A DNA stretch of 64,000 nt, taken from NCBI GenBank assembly GCA_963776845.1, contig CAVZOJ010000007.1, positions 124,001 to 188,000 on the forward strand, read 5' to 3'. This document shows, piece by piece, positions 36,675-46,057 of the stretch. The number at the start of each line of letters is the position of its first letter. The first letter of the stretch is position 1. The position numbers were made by a program, and so were the translations under genes. The stretch is from Roseitranquillus sp963776845 (lineage in GTDB: Bacteria > Pseudomonadota > Alphaproteobacteria > Rhodobacterales > Rhodobacteraceae). The notes under the pieces were generated by a model. That model had not been told where the DNA came from. It saw only the letters and a list, made by a program, of their open reading frames with translations, and did not search any database.

Positions 36675-37757
36675 CCGAAGTGCAGTTTCTGTACTTCCAG
36701 CTTAGGTACCTGAGCTGATGGCCTCCATCATCTTCTCGCGGAACACCTCGGCCGGCGTCCGGTAGCCAAGACATTTCCGGGGTGTGGCGTTGAGGCGGTC
36801 GCAGATCGACCTCAGAGATCGATCTGTGAGCGCCGTGGGATCGACCTGGCGCGGCAGGAAGCGGCGGAGCCTCCCGTTGGTGTTCTCGACGGTGCCTTTC
36901 TGCCAAGGCGACTGCGGATCGCAGAACCAGGTCTGGACGCCGAGCCCGGCCTGCAAATGCGGCAAGGCGGTGAACGCGGGTCGCCGCGGTCGAAGGTGAT
37001 CGAGCGGCGCGCCGTCAAGAGCAGGGCCGCGAGGCCGGAGATCGGCGCCTCCATGACCGGCCTGGACTGCCGGTCGCGGTTTTTCGGCAGGAGCGTGAAC
37101 CGGCTGACGCGCTCGACCACGGAGGCGAGGTTCGTCTTGCCGAACTCCTTGCGGAACATGACGAGGTCAGCTTCAATACTCGGTGCGCCGGCCAATGATA
37201 TCGGGGCGCTGCGCAATGCTGACCTCGTTGGAGAACCGCACGCCGTGGTGCCGTCGCGCGGCCCGTGGCCGACGTCGCCGGCGGTGCTCCGGGAGGTGGC
37301 GGTAGAGCTCCTTGGAGAGGCCGGACTTAGAGTACGCGAAGCGGTAGATCGTCTCGTGCGACACCCGGACCGGATGCCGCTCGAGCCGCATCCGACCGGC
37401 GATCTGTTCCGGCGACCAACCGGCCTTGAGCCGGTCCACGACGGCAAGCTTCAGTGTCGGGTGCACGACCATCTTTCGATGCACGGCACGGCGACGCTCC
37501 GCCATGTCCTGGGCCGCCACCGCATGGTAGCCGTTGAGCTCGGGCAGTTCGACGTCGCGGAAGAAGTTGCGCTTCAGCTCGCGGTAGAGCGTCGGGGCGT
37601 CACGGCCGAGACGCAGCGCGATCTCCTTGACCGGGATCTTCGCCGCGCGCCATTCGGCCAGCCTGCGGCGTTCGTCGAGATCGAGATGAGCATATGAACG
37701 GGGCACCGATCATCCTCCCATGTAACCTTCTGTTTTGCTGCAGAAGTTGCACTTCGG
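36675..37757 (-). mobile_element. IS30-family insertion sequence, inactive
   Basis: About 1,083 bases with imperfect terminal inverted repeats. The left end is CCGAAGTGCAGTTTCTGTA at 36675; the right end reads, on the other strand, CCGAAGTGCAACTTCTGCA from 37757. They match at 16 of 19 positions. The transposase inside is broken by two frameshifts. No clear target duplication is visible. The element sits in codon 13 of the VOC gene. Confidence 0.8.
36702..37706 (-). pseudogene. IS30-family transposase with two frameshifts
   Basis: The N-terminal part from GTG 37706 reads MPRSYAHLDLDERRRLAEW with an IS30-type helix-turn-helix, then PDIIGRRTEY. There the frame breaks where WEADLVMF should follow; the middle (MFRKEFGKTNLASVVERVSR) lies in a second frame. 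After SITFDRG it shifts again to LPHLQAGLGVQTWFCDP and the DDE glutamate region WQKGTVENTNGRLRRF. About 330 residues if repaired. With two shifts it is dead unless both are sequencing errors. Confidence 0.85.
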
Positions 37758-38469
37758 ATGTGAATCCACCGCCCCCGATGGCATCGAGGCGCATGACACG
37801 TGCGCCTGGTTCGAGATACCGGTGACCGACCTCGACCGCGCGCGAAGCTTCTACTCGGCTGTGATGCCGCGAGACCTCGAGATGAGTGAACAGGGGCCGA
37901 ACCCGATGGCCCTGTTCGCGCCGCTCGCCGAGCAGGGCGTCGCCGGTCACCTCAACCAAGGCAAGCCCGCCGGCGCGGGGACCGGCCCAACGATCCATCT
38001 TGCGGCACCGGATGCCCTCGATGCCTGCATGCAGCGCATCCGGGACAATGGCGGCACCGTCGTGTCCGAGGTGATCGAGATCCCCTCCGGGCGGTTCTTC
38101 TACGCGACCGACCCCGACGGCAACTCGATCGGCCTGTTCACCGGCTAGGAGGCTATCCGATCCGCTGGGCCAGTCCTCTTCATGTCGCTGCAGGCGTGAC
38201 CTCGCTGCGCGAGCTCCGTTGGCTGATGATCAGTTGGCGCAGAGGCGATGCCGCGCATGCGGCCCAGTTCGAACCAGCTTGGCCCTGACCCGATACGCCG
38301 CGCCGACCGTCTCTACCGTCTCGCCGAGCTCTTGCGCGGCGGGCGGCTGACGAAGGCGCGGCGCCTTGCCGAGCGGCTCGAGGTCAGCGAGCGTACGATC
38401 TACCGCGATGTCGCCGGCCTGATCGCTTCGGGCGTGCCGATCGACGGCGAGGCCGGCGTCGGCTATGTG

Positions 38470-39954
38470 GTTCAGCCTGAACAAAGCGGATGTCTCTGAT
38501 TTCGCACGATAAGGCGCAATTTCTCGTGGCTCCTGATTGCAGGTATTCGTAGAATTCCGGCGGGAACCCTGCGATTTCGGATGCGCCGATGAAACCGAAG
38601 ACCCGCCACCCCGAGCAGGATGATCTGCTGCGGCCGCGCCTGGTCGACCTGATCGACATGGGCCACGAGCTGGTGAAGCTCGAGGCGCTGATCGACTGGG
38701 AGTTCTTCGAGCGGGAGTGGGCAGGGTTCTTCCCGTCCGGCAAAGGGCGACCGGCGACATCGCCGCGGCTGGTGGCGGGGCTGCTCTATCTCCAGCACGC
38801 GTTCGCCCTGTCGGACGAGGCGGTGGTCGCGCGGTGGGTCGAGAACCCGTACTACCAGCATTTCTGCGGTGAGACTTTCTTTCAGCACCGTCCGCCGATC
38901 GATCCGTCCTCGCTCACCCGCTGGCGCCAGCGCATCGGCGAAGAAGGTGTGGAGTGGCTGCTGACCGCGACGATCGAGGCCGGTCGCGCCTCGGGAACGG
39001 TCAAGGACCAGAGCATCGAGAGGGTGTCGGTCGACACCACGGTCATGGAGAAGAACATCGCCCACCCGACCGACGCCCGGCTCTACGAGACGGCGCGGCG
39101 GAAGCTGGTGGCGCTCGCCGCCGAGGCCGGGATCGAGCTGCGGCAGAGCTATGCGCGCCTGGCGCCGCGGCTGGCGGCGAAGGCCGGCAGGTACGCCCAC
39201 GCCCGTCAGTTCAAGCGGATGCGCAAGGCGCTGCGCACGCTCAAGGGCTACACCGGCCGGGTCATGCGCGATCTCCGCCGCCGGCTCGAGGACATCCCGG
39301 ACGGGCCGCTGCGGGAGCGCATCCTCGACATGCTGGTCCTGACCTCGCGGCTCCTGCACCAGCAGCCGAAGGACAAGGGCAAGCTCTACAGCCTGCACGA
39401 GCCGGAGGTGGACTGCATCTCAAAGGGCAAGGCGCGGGTGCGATACGAGTTCGGCACCAAGGTCAGCGTCGCCGCCACCACCCGCGAGGGCTTCATCGTC
39501 GGCATGCGGGCGCTGCCGGGCAACCCCTACGACGGCCACACCCTCGCCGAGGCTCTCGAGCAGGTCGAGGTGCTGACCGATCGCCGCCCGTCCCTCGCCG
39601 TCGTCGACCGCGGCTATCGCGGCCACGGCGTCGAGACCACGCGCGTGCTGATCAGCGGCACCCGCAGGGGGCTCACGCCGCCGCTCGCCAAGCTCCTGCG
39701 CCGCCGCAGCGCCATCGAGCCGGAGATCGGCCACATGAAGACCGACGGGCGGCTGACCCGCTGCCGCTGAAGGGAACCGCCGGCGACGCGCTCTTCGCCG
39801 TCCTCTGCGCCTGCGGCCACAACCTCCGCAAGATCCTCGCCCACCTGAGGGCCTTTTGGGCCCTCCTGATCGCCGCCATTCTCGGCGCGCTCAGACCCGA
39901 CTGCACCCCCAAGGACAGTGTTGCCGCCGCCTAAACGGATTGTTCAGGCTGAAC
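38470..39954 (+). mobile_element. IS5-family insertion sequence, copy 3 (full length, frameshifted)
   Basis: A 1,485-base copy of the element at 7124-8609, with both 15-base inverted repeats, one base shorter because of a deletion in the transposase. It lies in the same orientation about 31 kb from copy 1. Left flank GGCTATGTG and right flank TAGGTGATG share GTG, which fits duplication of Val in the interrupted WYL gene; the extra TAG on the right is unexplained. Confidence 0.9.
38589..39934 (+). pseudogene. IS5-family transposase with one-base deletion (copy 3)
   Basis: Matches the intact 448-residue transposase until residue 392. There CTGCCCGCTG in copy 1 is CTGCCGCTG here (about 39764), giving an early stop two codons later. 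The DDE residues are upstream of the shift, but the last 55 residues (from PLKGTAGDA) are out of frame. Probably inactive unless the missing C is a sequencing error. Confidence 0.85.
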
Positions 39955-40542
39955 TAGGTGATGCGGCCCGGTTTTAATGTCCCGCCGCTTGTGTTCACGC
40001 AGGACGGAGTCGCGTGACCGGCGCGCGGCTCGTCGAAGCTTGGGGTGGCGCAGCCACGGCGCTCGCCGCGACCGACGCCCTGGTCAAGATATCCGCCGTC
40101 GTTCCGGAGCAGATCGCGAAGGCTGCAGACTGAACCGCCATTCTTGCCTTCCGCATGCCGGACTTGGACGACGAACCGAGGGCGCGGCTCGACGCCCTCG
40201 ACTCGGCGATGCGCGAACGTCTGCGCCTTGCGTTCGACTACTGCGACGGCCAAGGCACGGTGACACATCGCCATGTTCGCCCCCTCGGCCTCGTCTTCTG
40301 GGGCAAGGTCTGGACGCTGATCGCCTGGTGCGAACTTCGCTGCGACTTTCGCATGTTCCGCGTCGATCGTATCATGGACATGAGGGCGGCCAGACCGTTC
40401 GGCTCCTGCAGAGGGCAAACCCTCGCGTACTTCTACGCACGTGAAGGCCCGACAGCGTGCAGCTATCCCGCCGCCGCGCGGGACTGAGCGCCTGTCTGGC
40501 CGCCCGCAACGACAGCGATATCTCGCGGCAATCGACGTGCGA

Positions 40543-41760
40543 TCAGACGACGGCGTCCAGTGCGGCGATCGCACGCGCCACTTCCTGTTCGCTGGTGTAG
40601 TGCAGCAGGCTGAGGCGAAGGGCGCCGATCTCCGGCTCGACACCGACGGCGCTGAGGGCCCGCCAGGCGTAGAAATGTCCGCCGCCAGCGATGATGCCCC
40701 GTTCGGCAAGCGCTTCGGCGACCGGAGCCGCTGCGCGGCCGAGGTCGAGCGTCACCGTGGGCGCCCGCCGCGAGGGATCCCGTGGCCCCAGAAGCCTGAC
40801 GTCGTTCCGTTCGGCAGCCCAGTCGAGGAGCGGCGCGGCGAGCGCCGCCTCCTTCGCGCGGACTGCATCATGCACGGCGCGGGCACGGTCCGCAGGCTCC
40901 GCCCCGCCCGGAAAATGGTGCGCGTGCAGCGCGTCGATGTAGTCGGCGATGCCGGCACAGGCCGCTACCTGCGCGTGGTCGGGACCCGCTGGCGTGAAGC
41001 GCTTCACCGGGTCGCTCTCATTGAAGAAGTGACATTGCGCCGGCAGCTGGTCGGCCAGCTGACGACGCACAGCCATCAGGCCCTGGTGCGGCCCCCACGT
41101 CTTGTAGGCGGAGAACAGATAGATGTCGCATCCAAGCGCTGCGACGTCGGGAAGGCCGTGCGGAGCGTAGCTGACGCCGTCGACGCACGTTCGTACACCC
41201 GCCGCGCGCGCCATGGCTGCGATCGCCGCCACATCGTTTATCTCTGCAACGACGTTCGACGCGTGCGGGAAGCAAAGCAGCGTCGCACCCGGCAGAAGCT
41301 CTTCCAGCTCTGCGGTGTCGAGTGATCCCGTCTCGGGGTCGATCCGCCACTCCCGGATCTCGATCCCCTCCTCCGCGAGGCGGCGCCAGGGACCGGAGTT
41401 CGCCTCGTGGTCCTGCTGCGTTACGATGATCGCCCCCTCCCCGCGCATCATCTGCCGGAATGCCTGAGCGAGGACGTAGACGTTCGCGGTGGTAGAGGGC
41501 CCGAACGACAGCTCGTCTTCCCGGATATTCATGAGCGCCGCGAGGCGGGTACGGGCCTCATCCATCTCCTCCCCGCCCAGTCGGGTCGGATCGGCGGGGC
41601 CATAGGGCTGCATCTTGCGTTCGCGGTAGAAGCGGTCGAGCCGCTGCGTCACCTGGCGACAAGGGTATGATCCCCCGGCATTCTCGAAGAACGCCCAATC
41701 AGCGAGCGCAGGCTCGGAGAAGGCGGGAAACTGGCTGCGGATGTAGTCGGTGTCGAGCAT
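40543..41760 (-). CDS. Class V aminotransferase / cysteine-desulfurase-like protein
   Basis: A 405-residue PLP enzyme. The PLP lysine is in SAYKTWGPHQG, the cofactor-stacking region in TTANVYVLAQA, and the Asp-loop in RTCVDGVSYAPHGLPD. The C-terminal site that in true desulfurases carries Cys reads GGGHFYAWRAL, with no Cys, as in the VC1184-type subfamily. It is therefore unlikely to transfer sulfur and may act as a lyase, racemase or aminotransferase on an unknown substrate. It is flanked by a decayed regulator and a BCCT transporter, so context does not help. Confidence 0.85.
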   Translation of the reverse strand: MLDTDYIRSQFPAFSEPALADWAFFENAGGSYPCRQVTQRLDRFYRERKMQPYGPADPTRLGGEEMDEARTRLAALMNIREDELSFGPSTTANVYVLAQAFRQMMRGEGAIIVTQQDHEANSGPWRRLAEEGIEIREWRIDPETGSLDTAELEELLPGATLLCFPHASNVVAEINDVAAIAAMARAAGVRTCVDGVSYAPHGLPDVAALGCDIYLFSAYKTWGPHQGLMAVRRQLADQLPAQCHFFNESDPVKRFTPAGPDHAQVAACAGIADYIDALHAHHFPGGAEPADRARAVHDAVRAKEAALAAPLLDWAAERNDVRLLGPRDPSRRAPTVTLDLGRAAAPVAEALAERGIIAGGGHFYAWRALSAVGVEPEIGALRLSLLHYTSEQEVARAIAALDAVV

Positions 41761-41934
41761 GGCGCTGCTTGATCAGGACCGGCCGCCAAGCGCAAGCCCC
41801 GAAGCCGGAAGAGAGTGCAGGCAAGCCAGCGTGCCTACCGCGTCGAAGTGTTGGAGGGACGTCGGGCGCGGATCATCAGAGCCGTGGTGCATTCGCGAAA
41901 GCCCGAACCGAGACGCACAAGGGCCCGAACAGCC

Positions 41935-41959
41935 ACGAGGCGGCCGGTGGCCGCCTCGT
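41935..41959 (-). terminator. Hairpin downstream of the BCCT gene
   Basis: ACGAGGCGGCC (41935-41945) pairs with GGCCGCCTCGT (41949-41959) across a three-base loop, 20 bases beyond the BCCT stop. There is no T-run, so it may stabilise the transcript end or need Rho. Confidence 0.45.
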
Positions 41960-41978
41960 CCCGCACGTGCCAGCAGGC

Positions 41979-43590
41979 CTAACGGGGTTCGCTCTGAAGG
42001 CCCTTGAAGATCGCCCAGCACATCACGAGTAGGACGACCGTGAACACGAGACCGGTCGAGATGACCATCGCTTGCAGCGACGCCAGACCGCCGCCGATCA
42101 GCAGCGCGATCGCGACCGCGCCCTCGAAGGTGGCCCAGAACACCCGCTGCGGCACCGGGGCGTCGACCTTGCCTCCGGCGGTGATCGTGTCAATGACCAG
42201 AGAGCCCGAGTCCGACGAGGTGACGAAGAAAACGATCACCAGAATGATGCCGATGAACGAGGTGATCGACGCCAGCGGCAGAATGTCCAGCATCTTGAAG
42301 AGCTGCAGTTCCAACGCGGCGTCCTGCGCAACGGTATAGTTTTGGCTTACCACCTGACTGATCGCCGTTCCGCCGAAGATCGACATCCAAAGCACGCAGA
42401 CCGTCGACGGGATGAGCAGGACGCAGATGATGAACTCCCGCACGTTGCGGCCACGGCTGACGCGGGCGATGAACATGCCCACGAACGGTGACCAGCTGAT
42501 CCACCAGGCCCAGTAGAACGAGGTCCAGCCTTGCGAGTAGTTGACGTCTTCACGCCCGAACGGAACCGACAGCGCCGGCAGATACTGCAAGTAAGCGACG
42601 AGGCTGTCCCAGAAGAACGTCAGCAGGAACACCGTCGGGCCGGTCAGGAGCACGAAGAGCGCCAGCAGCCCGGCAAGTCCCATGTTGATCTCGGAGAGAA
42701 CCTTCACCCCACCGTCAAGGCCGCGGATCACCGAGATCAGCGCGACCGCGGTGATCGCCGAGATCAGGATGACCTCCGTCGTGGTGCCGATCGGAACTCC
42801 GAAAAGCTCGTGAAGGCCCGCATTGGCCTGGGTCGCGCCGAAAGCCCAGCGAAGTCGCCAGACCGAAGAGCGTGCTGAAGACCGCGATCGTGTCGATCAC
42901 ATGGCCCCACCAGCCCCAGACCCGATCGCCCAGGATCGGATAGAACGCCGACCGGATGGTCAGCGGCAGGCCCTTGTTGAAGCTGAAGAGCGCCAGCGCC
43001 AAGGCCACCATCGCGTACATGGCCCAAGGGTGCAGCCCCCAGTGAAGGATCGTCGCCGCCATGCCCAGCCGGATCGCTTCGGCTTCGTCTCCAGAGGCGC
43101 CGCCCAATGGGGCCCAGTCCGTGCGGACACCGTTCTCGACTGCGGTGCCGCCCATCGCGGTCGAAAAGTGCGTCATCGGCTCGGAGACGCCATAGAACAT
43201 CAGGCCGATGCCCATGCCGGCGGCGAACAGCATTGCGAACCAGCCGACGTAGGTGAAGTCGGGCGCCGCATCCTTGCCGCCCAGCTTTATCGACCCGTAG
43301 GGCGTGAAGATCAGCGCCAGCGCGAAGATCACCACGAGGTCGGCGCCGAGCAGAAAGAACCAGTCGAAGGTCTTGGTGGTGAAGTCGAACATCGCCGAGA
43401 ACACCGCCGTGGCCTGATCGGGCAGTGCCATGGCGTAGAAGACGAAAGCCACGATCGAAAGTCCCGAGATCATGAAGACCGGGTTGTGAATGTCGAAACC
43501 GAAGGGACCCAGTTGCCCCTCGACATTGTCCTGACCGATTTCGTAGTCGGTCTCGATCATGCCGGTTTCATCCGGCGTCGTGTCTGTCAT
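41979..43590 (-). pseudogene. BCCT-family betaine/choline transporter, broken by one extra base
   Basis: ATG 43590 opens a 12-helix transporter for compatible solutes such as glycine betaine. The glycine-rich stretch GMGIGLMFYGVSEP in helix 3 and the Trp-rich helix 8 block WTSFYWAWWISWSPFVG, with IARVSRGRNVREF after it, are diagnostic. The frame breaks after SLGF: one extra base at about 42840 separates it from GATQANAGLHELFGVPIG, and the rest runs to 41979. Corrected length is 536 residues. It would import betaine with Na+ under osmotic stress. Reading is otherwise perfect, so the break may be an error. Confidence 0.88.
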
Positions 43591-43625
43591 TGACCTACCT
43601 CCAGTGGTTGCCGGCTATTGGCACA

Positions 43626-44460
43626 TTGACACAGATCGGCTCAAAACCACAAACGCCGCCTGTCTCCGGCACCGTTGACAGTCGACGTGCTGCAGCGAGA
43701 AAAGGCGGATCGATCCTTCCTGAACCGCCGTATTCACGCCATGCGCCGCTCTGGCTGGGCTTCTTCGCGGCGGTGATGCTGGCCTGGTCGGTGCTATGGC
43801 GGATGGCGAACATGGCGGGCCTGGACCCGCTCGGGCGCGCCGCCGGCCCGAACATGATGCCGATGACGGCGTTCGGTCCGCTCTTCGGGATGTGGGCGCT
43901 GATGATGGCCGCCATGATGCTGCCGACACTCGTGCCGACCCTCCGCACCTACGAAGGGCTCATCCGGCCCGGCGTCGGGTCGCGAGCGGGATGGATCGGC
44001 GTCGCCGCGGGCTACTTCGCGGTCTGGCTCGGCTTCGCCGCGGTGCTGGCGGCGGCACAGGCGGTCCTGGTCGCAGCGGAACTCATCGACGAACTGGGCG
44101 CCCTAGCGTCTCGGGCGGCGGCCGGCGCCGTCCTCGTAGCGGCGGGACTTGTGGCAGTTCACAAGCGCCAAGGAAGTATGTCACGACGTCTGTCTCACGC
44201 CGATGGGCTGGTTCCTCGGCCGCTGGCGTTCGGGTCTTGGCGGCGGCATCCGGATGGGCGCGGGGCTTGGCGCGTACTGCGTCGGCTGTTGCTGGACATA
44301 CATGGTCATGATGTTCGTGGGCGGCACCATGAACCTGGCCTTGATGGGCGCCGCCACTCTGCTCATGGTCCTCGAGAAGCTGCCGGACGTCGGCCTGGTG
44401 CTGCGGCGCCCGATCGGGCTGGCGATGGTCGCGGGCGGCATCGCGTGGGGAGTGCTTTGA
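43626..44460 (+). pseudogene. DUF2182 membrane protein, broken by one extra base
   Basis: Conserved sequence begins about 43740 with APLWLGFFAAVMLAWSVLW and continues MTAFGPLFGMWALMMAAMML, the Met-rich helix of DUF2182. At about 44148 one extra base breaks the frame. The second half resumes as LWQFTSAKEVCHDVCLTP, RMGAGLGAYCVGCCWTYMVM and ends at 44460. The family is predicted to bind metal; a CxxxC pair and a CxxCC pair are present. The start is uncertain: no ATG or GTG with a ribosome site is in frame, and 43626 is only a TTG. Its stop overlaps the next ATG as TGATG. Confidence 0.72.
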
Positions 44461-45143
44461 TGGCTGGAGACAAGCTGCGGGTCCGCGACCGGATCATCCA
44501 GCAGATGGCCAATCCGCTTCGGCGACGCCAGCGGCCGACCGACTGGGCGATCAGGGGCGAGCTCTTCCTGAACTGCTCTTGCACCCTCTTCTGCCCCTGC
44601 GTCGTCAGCCTCGGCAAGCACCCCCCGACCGAGGGGAGTTGCCGCACCTGGATGGCGATCGCGATCGACGACGGTCACTTCGAGGGCGAAAGCCTCGCCG
44701 GCCTCAATGTCGGGCTGCTGGCCGAGATACCGGGCCGGATGGCGGAAGGCGACTGGCGCGTCGCGCTCTACGTCGACGAGCGGGCGTCGCAGCGGGCCTA
44801 CGACGGTCTCCTCGCGATCCTCTCGGGTGCGGCGGGAGGCACGACCGGGCTCTTCACGATGCTCGTATCGACCATCCTCGGGGCGGAGCGCGCGCCCGTC
44901 GTGATCGAGCGAGACGGGCGCCGCCGCCGGATCACGGTCGGCCGCAAGATCCAGGGCGAGATCGAGATGGTGGAGGGCGACTCGGCGGAACATCCGGTGA
45001 CGGTTTCCAACACGCGCTACTGGATGGGCCCCGACATCGTCGTCGCGCGCGGTTTGCGCAGCCGCATCAGGGACTACGGCCGCGTCTGGGACTTCGACGG
45101 AAAGTCCGCGGAGATCTGCGCGATCGACTGGAGCGGCCCGTGA
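44460..45143 (+). CDS. DUF1326 family protein
   Basis: A 227-residue soluble protein. DUF1326 features are WAIRGELFLNCSCTLFCPCV with two CxC pairs, then a beta-rich domain ending TRYWMGPDIVVARG and WDFDGKSAEICAIDWSGP. The Cys motif suggests metal or thiol chemistry. DUF1326 and DUF2182 genes are regularly adjacent, so a shared function with the membrane partner is likely, but none is established. ATG 44460 overlaps the DUF2182 stop, and its own stop overlaps the DinB start as GTGA. Confidence 0.88.
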   Translation: MAGDKLRVRDRIIQQMANPLRRRQRPTDWAIRGELFLNCSCTLFCPCVVSLGKHPPTEGSCRTWMAIAIDDGHFEGESLAGLNVGLLAEIPGRMAEGDWRVALYVDERASQRAYDGLLAILSGAAGGTTGLFTMLVSTILGAERAPVVIERDGRRRRITVGRKIQGEIEMVEGDSAEHPVTVSNTRYWMGPDIVVARGLRSRIRDYGRVWDFDGKSAEICAIDWSGP

Positions 45144-45646
45144 TCGGTCCCGACCATGTCCGTACCATGGCACGCTACAACACCTGGCAGGACCGCTCGC
45201 TCTACGACGCGGCCGAGACGCTGGGCGAGGCGGAGCGACGACGCGACCGCGGCGCGTTCTTCGGCTCCATCCATGCAACGCTCAGCCACCTGATGTGGGC
45301 TGATCACATGTGGATGTCGCGACTCGACCGGTGGGACAAGCCGGACGTCGGCCTCTCAGGCAGCGGAACATGGATCGACGACTGGGCCGAGATGAAGTCC
45401 AGGCGCCGCATCTCGGACGCGCGGATTGTCCGCTGGGCCGAGAACCTGCCTCCCGATGCGCTGGCGGGCGATCTCAAGTGGTGGTCGGGAGCCGCCCGCA
45501 AGGATGTGGCGAAGCCGGTGTGGCTGGTCGTGACACACGTCTTCAACCACCAGACCCACCATCGCGGCCAGGTCCACGCGATGCTGACCGCCGCGGGCGC
45601 GGTCCCCGACGACACCGACCTGTTCCTGATGCCAAGCCTTGATTGA
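45140..45646 (+). CDS. DinB family metal-dependent protein
   Basis: A 168-residue four-helix protein starting at GTG 45140 (MIGPDHVRTMARYNTWQDR). The three His ligands expected in DinB/YfiT folds are provided by HATLSHLMWADH and HVFNHQTHHRGQVHAML. Relatives include thiol-dependent S-transferases and damage-inducible proteins; the reaction here is unknown. It is translationally coupled to the DUF1326 gene. Confidence 0.88.
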   Translation: MIGPDHVRTMARYNTWQDRSLYDAAETLGEAERRRDRGAFFGSIHATLSHLMWADHMWMSRLDRWDKPDVGLSGSGTWIDDWAEMKSRRRISDARIVRWAENLPPDALAGDLKWWSGAARKDVAKPVWLVVTHVFNHQTHHRGQVHAMLTAAGAVPDDTDLFLMPSLD

Positions 45647-45692
45647 GCGCTGTTCGGTGTCAAACTCTCTTCTGAACAACGGAGGATGGGTC

Positions 45693-45989
45693 ATGCGCCG
45701 GAAGAATCCACTCGTCGTCTTCTACATCAGATCCTGCGTCATCGGCTTCGTCCTCGCGGCGGTGTTCACCGCGGCGCTGGTCGGAATGGACGTGGCACAC
45801 ATCGGCCACCTCGTCACGCACGTCGATGGCGGATACCTCGCGGCGTTCCTCCTCTGGTTCTTCAACGGGATCGTATTCTCCGGCGCACAAGCCGCAGTCT
45901 CGGTCCTGCTGATGGCGGAGAGGGACGATGATGGCGGCCGCGGAACGCCGGAACCGCTCGTCGTGCCGGTTGCGATCCGGGCGGATTAG
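45693..45989 (+). CDS. Small inner-membrane protein
   Basis: A 98-residue protein starting MRRKNPLVVFYIRSCVIGFV with GGAGG upstream of ATG 45693. Two helices (about residues 10-33 and 48-72) are followed by an acidic, glycine-rich tail (RDDDGGRGTPEP). No family is recognised. It lies 46 bases after the DinB stop and may belong to that operon. Confidence 0.7.
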   Translation: MRRKNPLVVFYIRSCVIGFVLAAVFTAALVGMDVAHIGHLVTHVDGGYLAAFLLWFFNGIVFSGAQAAVSVLLMAERDDDGGRGTPEPLVVPVAIRAD

Positions 45990-46057
45990 CCGCGCCGGCC
46001 TTGCACTTTGGGCCGTCGTCGTCCTTTCTCGGCCTGAACCCAAGGGAAGGTCCGAAG

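Larger units (their letters stand above)
36637..38148 (+). pseudogene. VOC (glyoxalase-fold) protein split by the IS30 element
   Basis: ATG 36637 encodes MTMTEAKTRLGSR up to the left end of the IS30 element. Directly beyond the element's right end, the same frame continues CESTAPDGIEAHDTCAWFEI and onward to 38148. The VOC domain is single: TCAWFEIPVTDLDRARSFY, MALFAPLAEQGVAGHL, then VVSEVIEIPSGRFFYATDPDGNSIGLF, with an invariant Glu near the middle. Such proteins are small metal-dependent dioxygenases, glyoxalases or antibiotic-binding proteins; the substrate is unknown. With the element in place a truncated protein could start at TTG 37735 inside the IS end. GAGGAG precedes the upstream ATG at somewhat long spacing. 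Confidence 0.6.
38248..40487 (+). pseudogene. WYL-domain transcriptional regulator (YafY type), interrupted by IS5 copy 3
   Basis: The 5' part (38248-38469) encodes a DeoR-like helix-turn-helix: ADRLYRLAELLRGGRLTKAR, ERLEVSERTIYRDV, then GEAGVGYV. The gene is cut there by the element at 38470-39954. After it the protein resumes with VMRPGFNVPPLVFTQDGVA, a stop and small deletion at about 40015, TGARLVEAWGGAATAL, a TGA at 40131, then RMPDLDDEPRARL and the WYL core HVRPLGLVFWGKVWTLIAWC to 40487. Such regulators often control an adjacent VOC gene, as found here. The frame damage beyond the insertion shows it has been inactive for some time. Confidence 0.82.

Noticed and set aside
36702..37706. 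Programmed frameshift in the IS30 transposase
   Set aside because: There are two separate shifts without slippery runs; IS30 elements normally use one uninterrupted frame.
7124..39954. A 33-kb composite transposon bounded by IS copies 1 and 3
   Set aside because: The enclosed region holds housekeeping genes (tRNA-Gln, rsmE, ubiA, glcDEF) in normal order; direct-repeat copies by chance are simpler.
42830..42850. Programmed frameshifting in the BCCT gene and the other broken genes
   Set aside because: No slippery heptamer with a downstream structure is visible at the break points, and these families are not known to use frameshifting.
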